A DNA stretch of 64,000 nt from Aquiflexum lacus (GTDB lineage Bacteria > Bacteroidota > Bacteroidia > Cytophagales > Cyclobacteriaceae): contig NZ_JABFHF010000021.1 in assembly GCF_015476655.1 (NCBI RefSeq), forward strand, positions 34,240 to 98,239, read 5' to 3'. Both the position numbers and the translations under genes were made by a program. The first letter of the stretch is position 1, and every line of letters starts with the position of its first letter. Under the pieces are notes generated by a model, which worked only from the letters and a program-made list of their open reading frames with translations, was not told the DNA's origin and did no database searches. Positions 7,520-16,209 of the stretch are shown in pieces.

Positions 7520-10327
7520 TTAATTTTTCTTAGGATATTTCCTTATTTCTAGCAGGTTTTCATGAATAAGGAATTCCGAAGCCACTTTTTGGATCCTTTC
7601 CTGATTTACAGCTTGAATATTTTCAGTTGCCTCCAAAATGACTTCCCAATCAAATCCATAAGTCCGGACTGCCGAGAGCTGCCCATTCCAATATTGGTTT
7701 CTTTTTAGATTTTCGGACAAAGCAATTCTTCTTTTTTCTTTTACTTTATTGAGGTCTTCTTCAGTAGGTCCGTTTTCCTGTATTTTTCTAACTTCAGCCC
7801 ATGCAGCTTCTATCAACTGATCCACCATGTCAGGACTGCAAGGGAATCCAATTGAAAAAGAAAAATTTCCGACAGGTTGTATGCCCATACTGCCATTTGC
7901 GCCGACGCCATACACCCCCCCAATTTCTTCTCTGAGTGTCTCTATCAGCTTAATGGTCAGTATTTCTCCCAAATAGGAAATATCAGTGGCTTTTTTTCTA
8001 TCATATTTTGTTTCTCCGGAAAAGTACAGGATCACCTGACTCTTCTCGTCGGTGCCTACTTCTATGGTCTCTGTTTTGCCTCTTGGTGCCCGGATTCCTA
8101 AATCTACAAATTGGTCAATATTTGATTTATCCGAAGGCAAGCTTCCTATATATTGTTCTAATAGTGGCTTAAAGATTTCGAGGTCTATGTTTCCGGTAAA
8201 GAAAAATTCAAAATTGGCAGCGTTGCCAAATCTATCTGTATAAATCTCCAAACCCCTTTCCATATCCACTTTGTCCAAATCCTCTGGGTCATAAATACTC
8301 ATGGCCCTGATGTTATCATTGGCAATAATCCTGTTCAAATGCTTGGAAAACTGAAAATCTGGGTTGGCTTGTGCAGAAGCCAATTGTGTTTTTTGGTTGT
8401 TCATATATACATCAAAAAGTTCCTGATCTTTTCTAGGTTGGGTAAAGTAGAGGTGTATCAACTGCATGGCTGTTTCCAGATCTTTGGGAGAAGAGGAGCC
8501 TGCTATATTCTGAGAATAGGTGCCGATATTGGGAGTTACAGACACGCTTTTTCCGGCTAATATTTTTCTCAGATCAGAAGGAGAAAAGTCACTGATTCCC
8601 ATGATATTAACTAAAACGCCGGCATAACTAGCTGAATAATGATCTTCAGTACCATATAATGAAACCCCACCTTTTCCAGTAGCTGAAAAGACGATTTCAT
8701 CATTTTTGAAATCTGTTGTTTTTACAAATACTTTGACGCCATTGGATAAGGTAATTTCGGATACATCAATGGATTCAATCTTTGAAATTTTCTCGATTTT
8801 ACCTGGATTCGGTAAGTCTTCAATCAGATTCTCTGCCAATAGCTTCTCTTCATAAGGGCTGAGCATCATGTTGTCCACTTCGCCTATCAAGGCGAGGATA
8901 TTTTCCTCGGAAGGCAGATTGTCTTTTTCAGCATCTGGGCCAGTGACTATGATAACCCTATTTTCACTTCGAACAAGTTGTTTTGCCAAGTCATTAATTT
9001 CCTGTAAGCTAATATTAGGAAGGATTTCTTTGTAGAATTCGTATTTCCAAGCCTCTCCTTCAGCAAATTTCCCATCCAGAAAATGATTGACATATCTGCC
9101 TACTATTGTACGGGATTCTGTTTTATCCATTTCTTTGAATGCTCTTTCTGCATTATTCAATACTGCTTTTTTTACCCGCTCCAATTCCGGTCCTGTAAAT
9201 CCAAATTGGGCAACCCTTTCATTTTCTACGATCAATGATTGAATGCCTGCCTCGACCTTTCCGGGGGCAACGACTCCTGAAGCTGAAAAATAATCCAAGT
9301 CTCTGACAAAATTTCCATATCCTGTGCCCGCAAAAATAAATGGTGCATCAGGCTTCTGTCTGATTTCATCCAACCTCTGTGTTAACATTCCCCCATACAA
9401 AGTTCTCAAAACAACATTTCGATAATCTTTTTGGGTTTGGCTGGGAAGGGCTTTGTGCTTATAAAACAATTGAATCTGAATACCGGGAGCTTCCTCATCG
9501 GTAAGTATGCTTACAAAGGTCTCTTCATGTTCAGGTACTTCAAAATATTTTCTTTCAGGATATTTTTTAGGGTTTTCCAAAACCCCGAAATATTCGTGGA
9601 TCAGGTCCTGAAGTTTATCAGGGTCTACATCTCCTACAGCAATTACCGCCATATTGTTGGGTCTATACCAGTCTGTGTAGAATTTACGGATGGTTTCGTA
9701 TTCAAAATTTTCAACAATATCCATTTTCCCAATGGGCAGGCGTTCGGCGTACTTACTGTTGTAAAGCATCAAAGGAAGATATTTATCCTGCATCCTTTGG
9801 CTGTAGCCTTGCCCGGTTCGCCATTCTTCGACAATGATTCCTCTTTCCCCATCAATGTCAGCTTCCTCCATCAAAATCCCTCCTGCCCAATCACTCATGA
9901 CCAGAAAGCCACTTCTCAACTTTTCTTCATCTTCAGATGGGATTGGAAGGATATAGACAGTTTCGTCAAACCCAGTGTAAGCATTCAGATCCCTTCCAAA
10001 TGACACCCCAATAGATTGCAGATAAGAAACCAGTTCGTTTTTTTTGAAATTTTTGGTGCCATTGAAGGCCATATGTTCTGTGAAATGCGCCAATCCCTGT
10101 TGGTCATCCCCCTCCAATATCGACCCAGCATTCACCGCCAACCTGAGTTCCACCTTGTTTTCGGGTTTGGGGTTTTGCTGTATGTAATAGGTAAGTCCAT
10201 TCTCCAATTTTCCCATTCGGACCCGTGGATCAAGGGGTACTTTTTGGTCTAAATCTGTTTGGGCAAGACCGGATAGGATAAATCCTATTATGAAAAGAAA
10301 ATTGAGAAAAATCCTGGGTAGCGTCAT
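7520..10327 (-). CDS. M16 family zinc peptidase, two-repeat periplasmic form
   Basis: 935 residues with an N-terminal signal peptide (LNFLFIIGFILSGLAQ). The N-terminal M16 half holds the inverted zinc motif HFTEH (HxxEH) and, about 75 residues later, a distal Glu in GERGIIVEEWR. The C-terminal half is a second M16-like repeat without an HxxEH motif, as expected for two-repeat pitrilysin-like proteins. The family cleaves peptides inside a clam-shell chamber; periplasmic or surface peptide degradation is likely. Its stop codon is 2 bases before the PnuC gene on the same strand, so the peptidase, permease and kinase are probably one transcript. Nothing indicates why peptide and vitamin functions are joined. 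Confidence 0.93.
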   Translation of the reverse strand: MTLPRIFLNFLFIIGFILSGLAQTDLDQKVPLDPRVRMGKLENGLTYYIQQNPKPENKVELRLAVNAGSILEGDDQQGLAHFTEHMAFNGTKNFKKNELVSYLQSIGVSFGRDLNAYTGFDETVYILPIPSEDEEKLRSGFLVMSDWAGGILMEEADIDGERGIIVEEWRTGQGYSQRMQDKYLPLMLYNSKYAERLPIGKMDIVENFEYETIRKFYTDWYRPNNMAVIAVGDVDPDKLQDLIHEYFGVLENPKKYPERKYFEVPEHEETFVSILTDEEAPGIQIQLFYKHKALPSQTQKDYRNVVLRTLYGGMLTQRLDEIRQKPDAPFIFAGTGYGNFVRDLDYFSASGVVAPGKVEAGIQSLIVENERVAQFGFTGPELERVKKAVLNNAERAFKEMDKTESRTIVGRYVNHFLDGKFAEGEAWKYEFYKEILPNISLQEINDLAKQLVRSENRVIIVTGPDAEKDNLPSEENILALIGEVDNMMLSPYEEKLLAENLIEDLPNPGKIEKISKIESIDVSEITLSNGVKVFVKTTDFKNDEIVFSATGKGGVSLYGTEDHYSASYAGVLVNIMGISDFSPSDLRKILAGKSVSVTPNIGTYSQNIAGSSSPKDLETAMQLIHLYFTQPRKDQELFDVYMNNQKTQLASAQANPDFQFSKHLNRIIANDNIRAMSIYDPEDLDKVDMERGLEIYTDRFGNAANFEFFFTGNIDLEIFKPLLEQYIGSLPSDKSNIDQFVDLGIRAPRGKTETIEVGTDEKSQVILYFSGETKYDRKKATDISYLGEILTIKLIETLREEIGGVYGVGANGSMGIQPVGNFSFSIGFPCSPDMVDQLIEAAWAEVRKIQENGPTEEDLNKVKEKRRIALSENLKRNQYWNGQLSAVRTYGFDWEVILEATENIQAVNQERIQKVASEFLIHENLLEIRKYPKKN

Positions 10328-10481
10328 TGTAGTTGGTTTTGAATTCTAATAATGTCAACAAATTAAAATCAATTTTAAGCAACTTGTTCGGGTAATCTGG
10401 AAATTTATATAAATATTAGCCCTAGTCAATTTTAAAATAACATAAAAAAATCAAAAAGAGATTTCATCAATCCATTTAAAT

Positions 10482-10850
10482 ATGAAACAAATCATCTTGG
10501 TTGGGATAGGGGGGGGAGTTGGTAGTATATTAAGATACCTCGTCAAAGTAGCGACAGATAAATTTTATGGAAGTAGTTTTCCATTGGCCACATTCACTGC
10601 CAATATGGTAGGTTGCCTTTTGATAGGTCTTCTATTGGGATATTTCACAAAAAATCAAAACATCCCCGCTGATTGGTCGCTTTTATTGATTACAGGTTTT
10701 TGTGGTGGTTTTACCACATTCTCAACCTTTTCTTCTGAAAACCTTGGCCTGATTCAATCAGGAAACTATTTTACTGCATTGGCATACATATTGGGTAGTT
10801 TGATGCTTGGAGTCTTAGCGGTATTTGTTGGTTTTGAGTTGGTCAAATAA
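10482..10850 (+). CDS. crcB: CrcB/Fluc fluoride channel
   Basis: 122 residues with four hydrophobic helices. The family signatures are visible: GGGVGSILRYLV at the N-terminus, the helix 2 Asn in TFTANMVGCLLIG, and GFCGGFTTFSTFSSE (the TTFSTF track with the fluoride-facing Phe and Ser/Thr). Fluc proteins form dual-topology dimers in the inner membrane that let fluoride leave the cell. I looked for a fluoride riboswitch in the 150 bases upstream and saw none. The next gene begins about 50 bases downstream on the same strand and may be co-transcribed. Confidence 0.95.
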   Translation: MKQIILVGIGGGVGSILRYLVKVATDKFYGSSFPLATFTANMVGCLLIGLLLGYFTKNQNIPADWSLLLITGFCGGFTTFSTFSSENLGLIQSGNYFTALAYILGSLMLGVLAVFVGFELVK

Positions 10851-10902
10851 AAAGATCTTCAACCTATTTGGGAGCTCTTGGTTATAACATAAAGATTTGA
10901 TG

Positions 10903-11799
10903 ATGAAAAAAATATTGATTACAGGTGGTTCGGGATTAGTGGGAAAGAAAATCACAGGCTTGTTGGAAAAAAACGGCTATGAAGTCGCATGGCTTAGCAG
11001 AAGTCCGGAAAAGTACAAGCAAAAGTCTTTTGCCTGGGATGTGGATAAACAAAGCATTGATTCGGAAGCCTTACAATGGGCAGATGGAATTATTCATCTG
11101 GCAGGGGAGGGAGTCGCTGATAAAAGATGGACAGCTGAGAGAAAGCAGGCAATCCTGCAGAGCAGGACACAAAGTACATTACTCCTGAAACACGCCATTG
11201 AAAAATCTGATAAAAAGCCTGATGTATTCGTTTCTGCGTCAGCCGTTGGTTATTATGGTTTCAATACAGGAGAGAACTTAATGGATGAAAACGGAAAACC
11301 GGGCAGTGATTTTTTGTCGCAGGTAGTAGCGGCATGGGAAAGTGAAGTGGAAAATATTGCAGACCATGGAATACGAACAGTAATGCTACGAATTGGGATT
11401 GTTTTGGACAATAAAGGAGGCGCTTTGGTAGAAATGCTAAAACCACCTGTTGCCGCACCTCTTGGAAAAGGACAACAATGGATGAGTTGGATTGCTATTG
11501 ATGATTTGGCGCAGATGTTTCTCTTTACCATTGAAAATAAGGAAATGAACGGTATCTATAATGCAGTAGGGCCAAATCCCGCTAGAAATGCTGACCTTAC
11601 AAAAGCAGCTGCTAAGAAAGCTGGGAAAATGTTTATAGATATAGGTGTTCCGGGATTAGCATTGAAAATATTTTTGGGTGAAATGGCCCAAATGGTACTC
11701 GGTGGAAATAAGGTCTCAGCCAAGAAAATCGAAAAAGCAGGTTTTGAATTCAGATATCCAGTATTAAAAGAAGCCTTAGAAAAAATCTACAATTCATAA
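10903..11799 (+). CDS. TIGR01777-family NAD-dependent epimerase-like protein (YfcH type)
   Basis: About 298 residues. An N-terminal Rossmann motif, ITGGSGLVGKKI, opens the protein. HLAGEGVADKRWT and later SASAVGYYG are hallmarks of the TIGR01777/YfcH (SulA-like) branch of extended SDRs. A C-terminal DUF1731-like end is suggested by LGEMAQMVLGGNKVSAKKIEKAGFEFRYP. The biological role of this family is poorly defined; some members affect cell division. Three start codons are stacked (TTG 10897, ATG 10900, ATG 10903); ATG 10903 gives the shortest lead to the Rossmann strand and is preferred. The 3' end overlaps a convergent mini-gene by 6 bases. Confidence 0.9.
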   Translation: MKKILITGGSGLVGKKITGLLEKNGYEVAWLSRSPEKYKQKSFAWDVDKQSIDSEALQWADGIIHLAGEGVADKRWTAERKQAILQSRTQSTLLLKHAIEKSDKKPDVFVSASAVGYYGFNTGENLMDENGKPGSDFLSQVVAAWESEVENIADHGIRTVMLRIGIVLDNKGGALVEMLKPPVAAPLGKGQQWMSWIAIDDLAQMFLFTIENKEMNGIYNAVGPNPARNADLTKAAAKKAGKMFIDIGVPGLALKIFLGEMAQMVLGGNKVSAKKIEKAGFEFRYPVLKEALEKIYNS

Positions 11800-11967
11800 A
11801 GTAGATTTCCGGCCAATCAAAAACCAGAGAATAGTTCCTAAAAACGGTAAAAAAATTACAACCAAAACCCATACGATCTTATCATTTTGTCCACCAAAAT
11901 TACTGGAAACGACATCATAGATAGTGTATGCATAAATGGCTAAGCCAATGATTCCAAGTCCAAACAT
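11794..11967 (-). CDS. PLDc_N-like membrane mini-protein (57 residues)
   Basis: A 57-residue protein read on the minus strand from ATG at 11967 to TGA at 11794. It has two hydrophobic helices: LGIIGLAIYAYTIYDVV, and IVWVLVVIFLPFLGTILWFL followed by IGRK. A helix, a short loop, then a WV-xx-V-x-FLP-xG-xxxW/Y helix is the pattern of the PLDc_N (phospholipase D nuclease N-terminal) domain, which often occurs alone as a small inner-membrane protein of unknown function. Its ATG overlaps the stop of the upstream related gene by one base (TAATG), implying translational coupling. Its last bases overlap the convergent epimerase-like gene. Confidence 0.75.
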   Translation of the reverse strand: MFGLGIIGLAIYAYTIYDVVSSNFGGQNDKIVWVLVVIFLPFLGTILWFLIGRKSTL

Positions 11968-12197
11968 TATCTCCTTAGGTTAAAGTATTTTCTCTGATTT
12001 ATTTTTTGTCCTTTAGATATTATAAAATAAATAAAAGGGCCAATGGGATTGGCAAAAACAACCACAACCGCCCAGATTAATTTCATGTTAGGATTTTTGA
12101 AATCAGATTTGAGAAGGTCAATAAGTGCCCAAATCCAAAGCACAGCGTAAAGAAATCCGAATAATAAAAAGATAAAATTTGGAATTGATGATAGCAT
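11967..12197 (-). CDS. PLDc_N-like membrane mini-protein (76 residues)
   Basis: 76 residues with two hydrophobic helices: FIFLLFGFLYAVLWIWALIDLL, and MKLIWAVVVVFANPIGPFIYFI followed by ISKGQK. The LIWAVVVVFANPIGPFIYF stretch matches the second helix of the PLDc_N domain. A W/Y-rich, Asp-containing first helix also fits. It is followed by a shorter relative whose ATG overlaps this stop codon, so the pair is probably an ancient tandem duplication translated together. The cellular role is unknown; the domain is thought to be a membrane anchor or module. Confidence 0.8.
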   Translation of the reverse strand: MLSSIPNFIFLLFGFLYAVLWIWALIDLLKSDFKNPNMKLIWAVVVVFANPIGPFIYFIISKGQKINQRKYFNLRR

Positions 12198-12423
12198 AGT
12201 GGTTTTTTAAATTTGCCCTATCAACGAAAGTAATAAATTATTTTTTAAACTTAAGACATAAATGAATTTCAATTGAAAAGCAGGCGCTTATTAAGCTTGG
12301 GTTTTGGTGGATAACTTCTTAGTTTATGGAAGGCATTAATATGAGCAATTTCGAAGATTTACTTATAGTTGACAAGTGATTTTATTTTTAGTAGCATCTG
12401 GGCAAAAAAAGCTAGAAAGGGGA

Positions 12424-13887
12424 TTAATCAATCATCTCAGACATGATTTTTGCAGAAAGAAGACATAGTGGGATTCCCCCGCCTGGATGAACACTTCCCC
12501 CGCAAAAAAAGAGGTTTTTAATATTTGAGGAGTAATTTGCATGTCTTAAAAAGGCAGCATATCTATTGTTGGAACTGTTTCCATATAATGCCCCGTTAGC
12601 GCTTGATGTTTTGCTTTCGATGGTTCTTGGTTCCAGGATTTCTTCAACTTCAATCAGAGACTCGATATCGGTTTTTAGGATGCGGTTTACTTTTTGGATT
12701 ATAGATTTTCTTGCTTCAAGGATAAGTTTGTCCCAGTCCTGACCTTGGTTATTGGGGACATTGATCATCGTAAACCAGTTCATGCAGCCTTCGGGTGCAT
12801 CATCAGGTTTGTAAACGGAGGTAATATTTATATAGACAGTAGGATCGTTGTAAATGCTTTTATGGTGGAAAATATGATCAAATTCCGCTTTATAGTTATC
12901 CGAAAAAAGTATATTGTGAAGGTCCAATTCAGGGAAAACTTTTTTGACCCCCCAATAGAAGATCAAAGCAGAACTTGATTTGGGCTGGTCAAGTAGTTTG
13001 GTCGGTTGCTTTTGTTTTCTTAAAATGGTCTTGTAGGCATTGACCATGTCCATATTGTTGACTATCAAATCTGCATAGACTTTCTGGCCATTTACAAATA
13101 CCCCGATAGCCTTGCCCTTTTCAACCAAAATTTCTTCGACATTGGAATTAAAATTAAATTTTACTCCCAGTTCTTTTGCCAAATGAAACAAACTTAAGGT
13201 AATATCATGCATGCCTTTTTTAGGAAAGAAGGCGCCAATATTAAATTCAAGGTGGGGGATAATATTTAAGGTAGCAGGGGTTTCATAAGGATTTGACCCA
13301 TTGTAGGTGGCATATCTGTTAAAAAGCTGTACCAATTTCGGATGTTCAAAATTCTTGGAATTGGTATGATGCATGGTGCTGAAAATCCCAAGTTTCCCCA
13401 TCTTTAGGTAGGATTTTAATGCCTCTTTGTTTGTCCAGGTTCCAAATTTATGCAGTGACCTATGCATAAATAGCGGTGCCAGATGGTCGTATATATAAGA
13501 TGATTTTTTTAGTGCCTTTCTGATATTTTCTGCTGGTTCTCCGAGTTTGGTTTCTACTTCATCGGCAAACTTATTGATATCTGCCCAAGTCTTTATATGT
13601 TTTCCATCTTCCCAAAAATAATGACAGGCCACCGGAAGTTTGATATAATCAAAATGCTTCTTTGGGTTTTTTCCGGAAAGGAGAAACAATTCCTCCATTT
13701 GCTCAGGGAGTGTAAATAATGAAGGGCCTGCATCGAAGCGGTAGCCTTTGAGGGTTATTTCTGAGAGTTTTCCTCCTGGGTACGGATTAGCTTCAAAAAC
13801 GGATACTTCAAAACCTTTATTGATAAGCCGGATGGCAGCTGCGAGTCCTGCTATTCCTGACCCAATGACGATGGCATTTTTGGACAT
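12424..13887 (-). CDS. CrtI-type carotenoid desaturase (phytoene desaturase family)
   Basis: 487 residues. An N-terminal FAD-binding motif (GSGIAGLAAAIRL, then FEANPYPGGKL and RFDAGPSLFTLP) and the C-terminal FFCGGSVHPGGGIPLC segment are the two signatures of CrtI-type desaturases and isomerases. These are membrane-associated flavoenzymes of carotenoid synthesis. Bacteroidota encode both a phytoene desaturase (CrtI) and hydroxycarotenoid 3,4-desaturases (CrtD), and the sequence by eye does not decide between them. It stands alone, without crtB, crtZ or crtY alongside, which slightly favours a late-step enzyme. The upstream region is AT-rich. Confidence 0.88.
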   Translation of the reverse strand: MSKNAIVIGSGIAGLAAAIRLINKGFEVSVFEANPYPGGKLSEITLKGYRFDAGPSLFTLPEQMEELFLLSGKNPKKHFDYIKLPVACHYFWEDGKHIKTWADINKFADEVETKLGEPAENIRKALKKSSYIYDHLAPLFMHRSLHKFGTWTNKEALKSYLKMGKLGIFSTMHHTNSKNFEHPKLVQLFNRYATYNGSNPYETPATLNIIPHLEFNIGAFFPKKGMHDITLSLFHLAKELGVKFNFNSNVEEILVEKGKAIGVFVNGQKVYADLIVNNMDMVNAYKTILRKQKQPTKLLDQPKSSSALIFYWGVKKVFPELDLHNILFSDNYKAEFDHIFHHKSIYNDPTVYINITSVYKPDDAPEGCMNWFTMINVPNNQGQDWDKLILEARKSIIQKVNRILKTDIESLIEVEEILEPRTIESKTSSANGALYGNSSNNRYAAFLRHANYSSNIKNLFFCGGSVHPGGGIPLCLLSAKIMSEMID

Positions 13888-14220
13888 AAATTAATAACTG
13901 ATGATTGATATAGATGTTGGAAATTAATCTTTAATAAGAATCATATCCAAGGTTATCATTATTCAATGTCAATTTAAAATGTTTGGGAAGAATTTTTCAT
14001 TATTGAAAAGATAGGTATGGTATATTTCATATTTAAATATTTAAAATATAAGTTTTCAATTTTACTTTTATTTTACTGATTTATATTACTTGGGTGGAAG
14101 CTAAAAATAGATTGAATTACCTAAAAAATATATTAAAATGAATTTCATAAATAAAAAATTGTATTTCATTTGCTTTTTTATTTTTGAGTGTATACTTTTA
14201 CAAAAAACGTATTTACGTAT

Positions 14221-14295
14221 ATGAAAAATAATTCACCCTTCACCCTAGCCTTAGGAATTTGGCTATTTGCGATTTTGATCTTGGTACTTTCTTGA
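14221..14295 (+). CDS. Possible 24-residue membrane peptide
   Basis: An ATG at 14221 opens a 24-codon frame. Six polar residues (KNNSPF) are followed by a hydrophobic stretch (LALGIWLFAILILVL) that would just span a membrane. AT-rich sequence with TTTG-like elements lies upstream. Short hydrophobic frames also arise by chance, so this is only a candidate. Confidence 0.3.
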   Translation: MKNNSPFTLALGIWLFAILILVLS

Positions 14296-14430
14296 GTTTT
14301 AAAAAGAAACAAATTTTGTTGGTAGATATCGGCTATCAAGAATTACCATTTTTTTATCTCAGATTTAAATGGCAAAAATTCAATTTTCACAGATTTTTGG
14401 AATCAACAGAGTTGATTTCAAACCAATAGG

Positions 14431-14481
14431 CTAAAGCAGATAACCCCAAGAACTTTTTTTTCTTGGGGTTATCTGCTTTAG
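14431..14481 (-). terminator. Long perfect hairpin at the end of glyS
   Basis: Two 22-base arms (14431-14452 and 14460-14481) pair perfectly around a 7-base loop, starting three bases past the glyS stop codon. There is no T run after the minus-strand hairpin, so termination or mRNA 3'-end protection are both possible. Confidence 0.65.
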
Positions 14482-14484
14482 GAT

Positions 14485-15951
14485 TTAAATCTTTTCGAAT
14501 ATTCTTCTAAAGCTACATTCCTTACTCAACCTTCCATGAAGGTCCGAAATGGCTACTCTTTCCTGTTTGGTAGTATCTCTGTGGCGGATAGTAACGGTAT
14601 TGTCCTCGAGTGTCTGATGGTCTACTGCAATGCAATAGGGTGTACCGATCAAATCCTGTCGTGCATATCGCTTCCCAATGGAAGCTGAATCCTCATAAAT
14701 GATATTGAAATCATATTTCAAGGCATCAAAGATTTCTTTTCCTTTTTCAGGTAATCCATCTTTTTTGGTCAAAGGTAGAATAGCAGCTTTTACAGGCGCT
14801 ATAGCAGGGTGTAGTTTCAGATAAACCCTTTGTTTGCCATCTACCTCCTCATCTACATAGGCATTGCATAGCGTCATTAGAAAAAGCCTGTCAGCACCGA
14901 TTGATGTCTCAATTACATAAGGAATATAGTTTTGATTGATTTCAGGATCAAAGTATTGCTGTTTCTTTTTAGAGAATTCCTGATGGCTTTTTAGGTCAAA
15001 ATCTGTTCTTGAATGGATTCCCTCCACTTCTTTGAAACCAAAGGGGAATTGATATTCTATGTCCATGGCGGCATTGGCATAGTGGGCCAACTTCTCGTGG
15101 TCGTGTCGTCTCAGCTTTTCTTCAGGAATTCCCAAGGCCCGGTGCCATTTCGTTCTGGTTTCTGCCCATTCCTTATACCATTCTAACTCAGTGCCAGGCC
15201 TGACAAAAAACTGCATCTCCATCTGTTCAAATTCTCGCATCCTGAAGATAAACTGACGGGCAACAATTTCATTTCTAAAAGCCTTTCCTATCTGTGCAAT
15301 GCCAAATGGAACTTTCATTCGGGCTGTCTTCTGAACATTCAGGAAATTGACAAAAATTCCCTGTGCTGTTTCAGGTCTAAGATAAATCGTAGAAGAATCT
15401 TCTGCCACTGATCCCACTTGCGTTGAAAACATCAGGTTAAACTGACGGACCTCTGTCCAATTGGAAGTGCCACTGATCGGGCAAGATATGTTTTCATTGA
15501 CAATCAATTCACGAACCCCGGCAAGATCTTCTGCTTCCAGTAGTCTTGCCATGGCATTCAGGAGATTTTGGGCAGTGTCTTTGTCTCCTGAGTTTTCATA
15601 GAAAGCAGCTTTTTCCTCTATCAGGACATCCGCACGATAGCGCTTCTTGCTGTCCTTATTGTCAATCATCGGGTCATTGAAGCTATCCACATGGCCGGAA
15701 GCTTTCCAAGTGGTGGGATGCATAAAAATGGAGGCATCAATTCCCACTATATTGTCATTGAGACGGGTCATAGTCTCCCACCAAAGTCTCTTGAGGTTGT
15801 TTTTTAGTTCCACCCCATAAGCTCCATAATCATAAACTGCCTGAAGGCCATCATAGATTTCGGATGAGGGGTAAACAAAGCCATACTCTTTGGCATGGGC
15901 GATAATATCTTTTAATTGCGCATTCTCTGCAGTAATGTCATTTTTTGCCAT
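14485..15951 (-). CDS. glyS: Glycyl-tRNA synthetase, single-chain alpha2 type
   Basis: 488 residues, the normal size for the dimeric (eukaryotic/archaeal-like) bacterial GlyRS. Class II motifs are clear: motif 2 in IGKAFRNEIVARQFIFRMRE followed by FEQMEMQFF; the glycine-pocket and specificity region SRTDFDLKSHQEFS; and motif 3 plus anticodon-binding domain from YVIETSIGADRLFL to the C-terminus. PSSEIYDGLQAVYDYG and GCPISG-like ISCPISG segments are also typical. It charges tRNA-Gly in the cytoplasm. It is monocistronic by context, with a perfect hairpin just after the stop. Confidence 0.97.
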   Translation of the reverse strand: MAKNDITAENAQLKDIIAHAKEYGFVYPSSEIYDGLQAVYDYGAYGVELKNNLKRLWWETMTRLNDNIVGIDASIFMHPTTWKASGHVDSFNDPMIDNKDSKKRYRADVLIEEKAAFYENSGDKDTAQNLLNAMARLLEAEDLAGVRELIVNENISCPISGTSNWTEVRQFNLMFSTQVGSVAEDSSTIYLRPETAQGIFVNFLNVQKTARMKVPFGIAQIGKAFRNEIVARQFIFRMREFEQMEMQFFVRPGTELEWYKEWAETRTKWHRALGIPEEKLRRHDHEKLAHYANAAMDIEYQFPFGFKEVEGIHSRTDFDLKSHQEFSKKKQQYFDPEINQNYIPYVIETSIGADRLFLMTLCNAYVDEEVDGKQRVYLKLHPAIAPVKAAILPLTKKDGLPEKGKEIFDALKYDFNIIYEDSASIGKRYARQDLIGTPYCIAVDHQTLEDNTVTIRHRDTTKQERVAISDLHGRLSKECSFRRIFEKI

Positions 15952-16151
15952 GGGCGCAAAATTAAAGAAATAGATCGAATCACAAGAATGTAAAGTGATA
16001 ATTAATGTTTTTTATATCGTCTTTGCCCTAGGCACTTTAGGCCCCAATCCTTTAAATCCGGCAATAAATTATCGGGTTATTTTCCTGGTCATGCCAACTT
16101 ACGGGAGGAAATCCTAAGGCATTTTTACCCCTAGATCCAAACTGTCACTTT

Positions 16152-16209
16152 TCATCTGTCGATTCTTCATCCCTCCTTCTTCATCCCTCCAATTCCACCC
16201 TTCTCCCTT
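16152..16209. repeat. Degenerate heptad tract (CTTCATC / CCTCCTT)
   Basis: CTTCATC-CCTCCTT occurs twice in a row with further 7-base variants on both sides. The tract reaches into the last codons of the Gfo/Idh/MocA gene (stop at 16181-16183). A similar CCTTCAT-CCTTCTT tract lies at about 36959-37000, at the end of mnmD. Confidence 0.5.

Larger units (their letters stand above)
13888..14484. other. AT-rich intergenic region between crtI-like and glyS genes
   Basis: About 600 bases without a normal gene. It contains one possible 24-residue open frame at 14221-14295 and a long perfect hairpin at 14431-14481. The rest is very AT-rich, with no RNA gene or repeat that I can recognise. Confidence 0.6.

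Noticed and set aside
9431..10003. 190-codon plus-strand frame
   Set aside because: It lies wholly antisense to the M16 peptidase, whose motifs establish the coding strand.
10328..10481. Fluoride riboswitch upstream of crcB
   Set aside because: The conserved crcB-motif elements are not present in the 150 bases before the gene.
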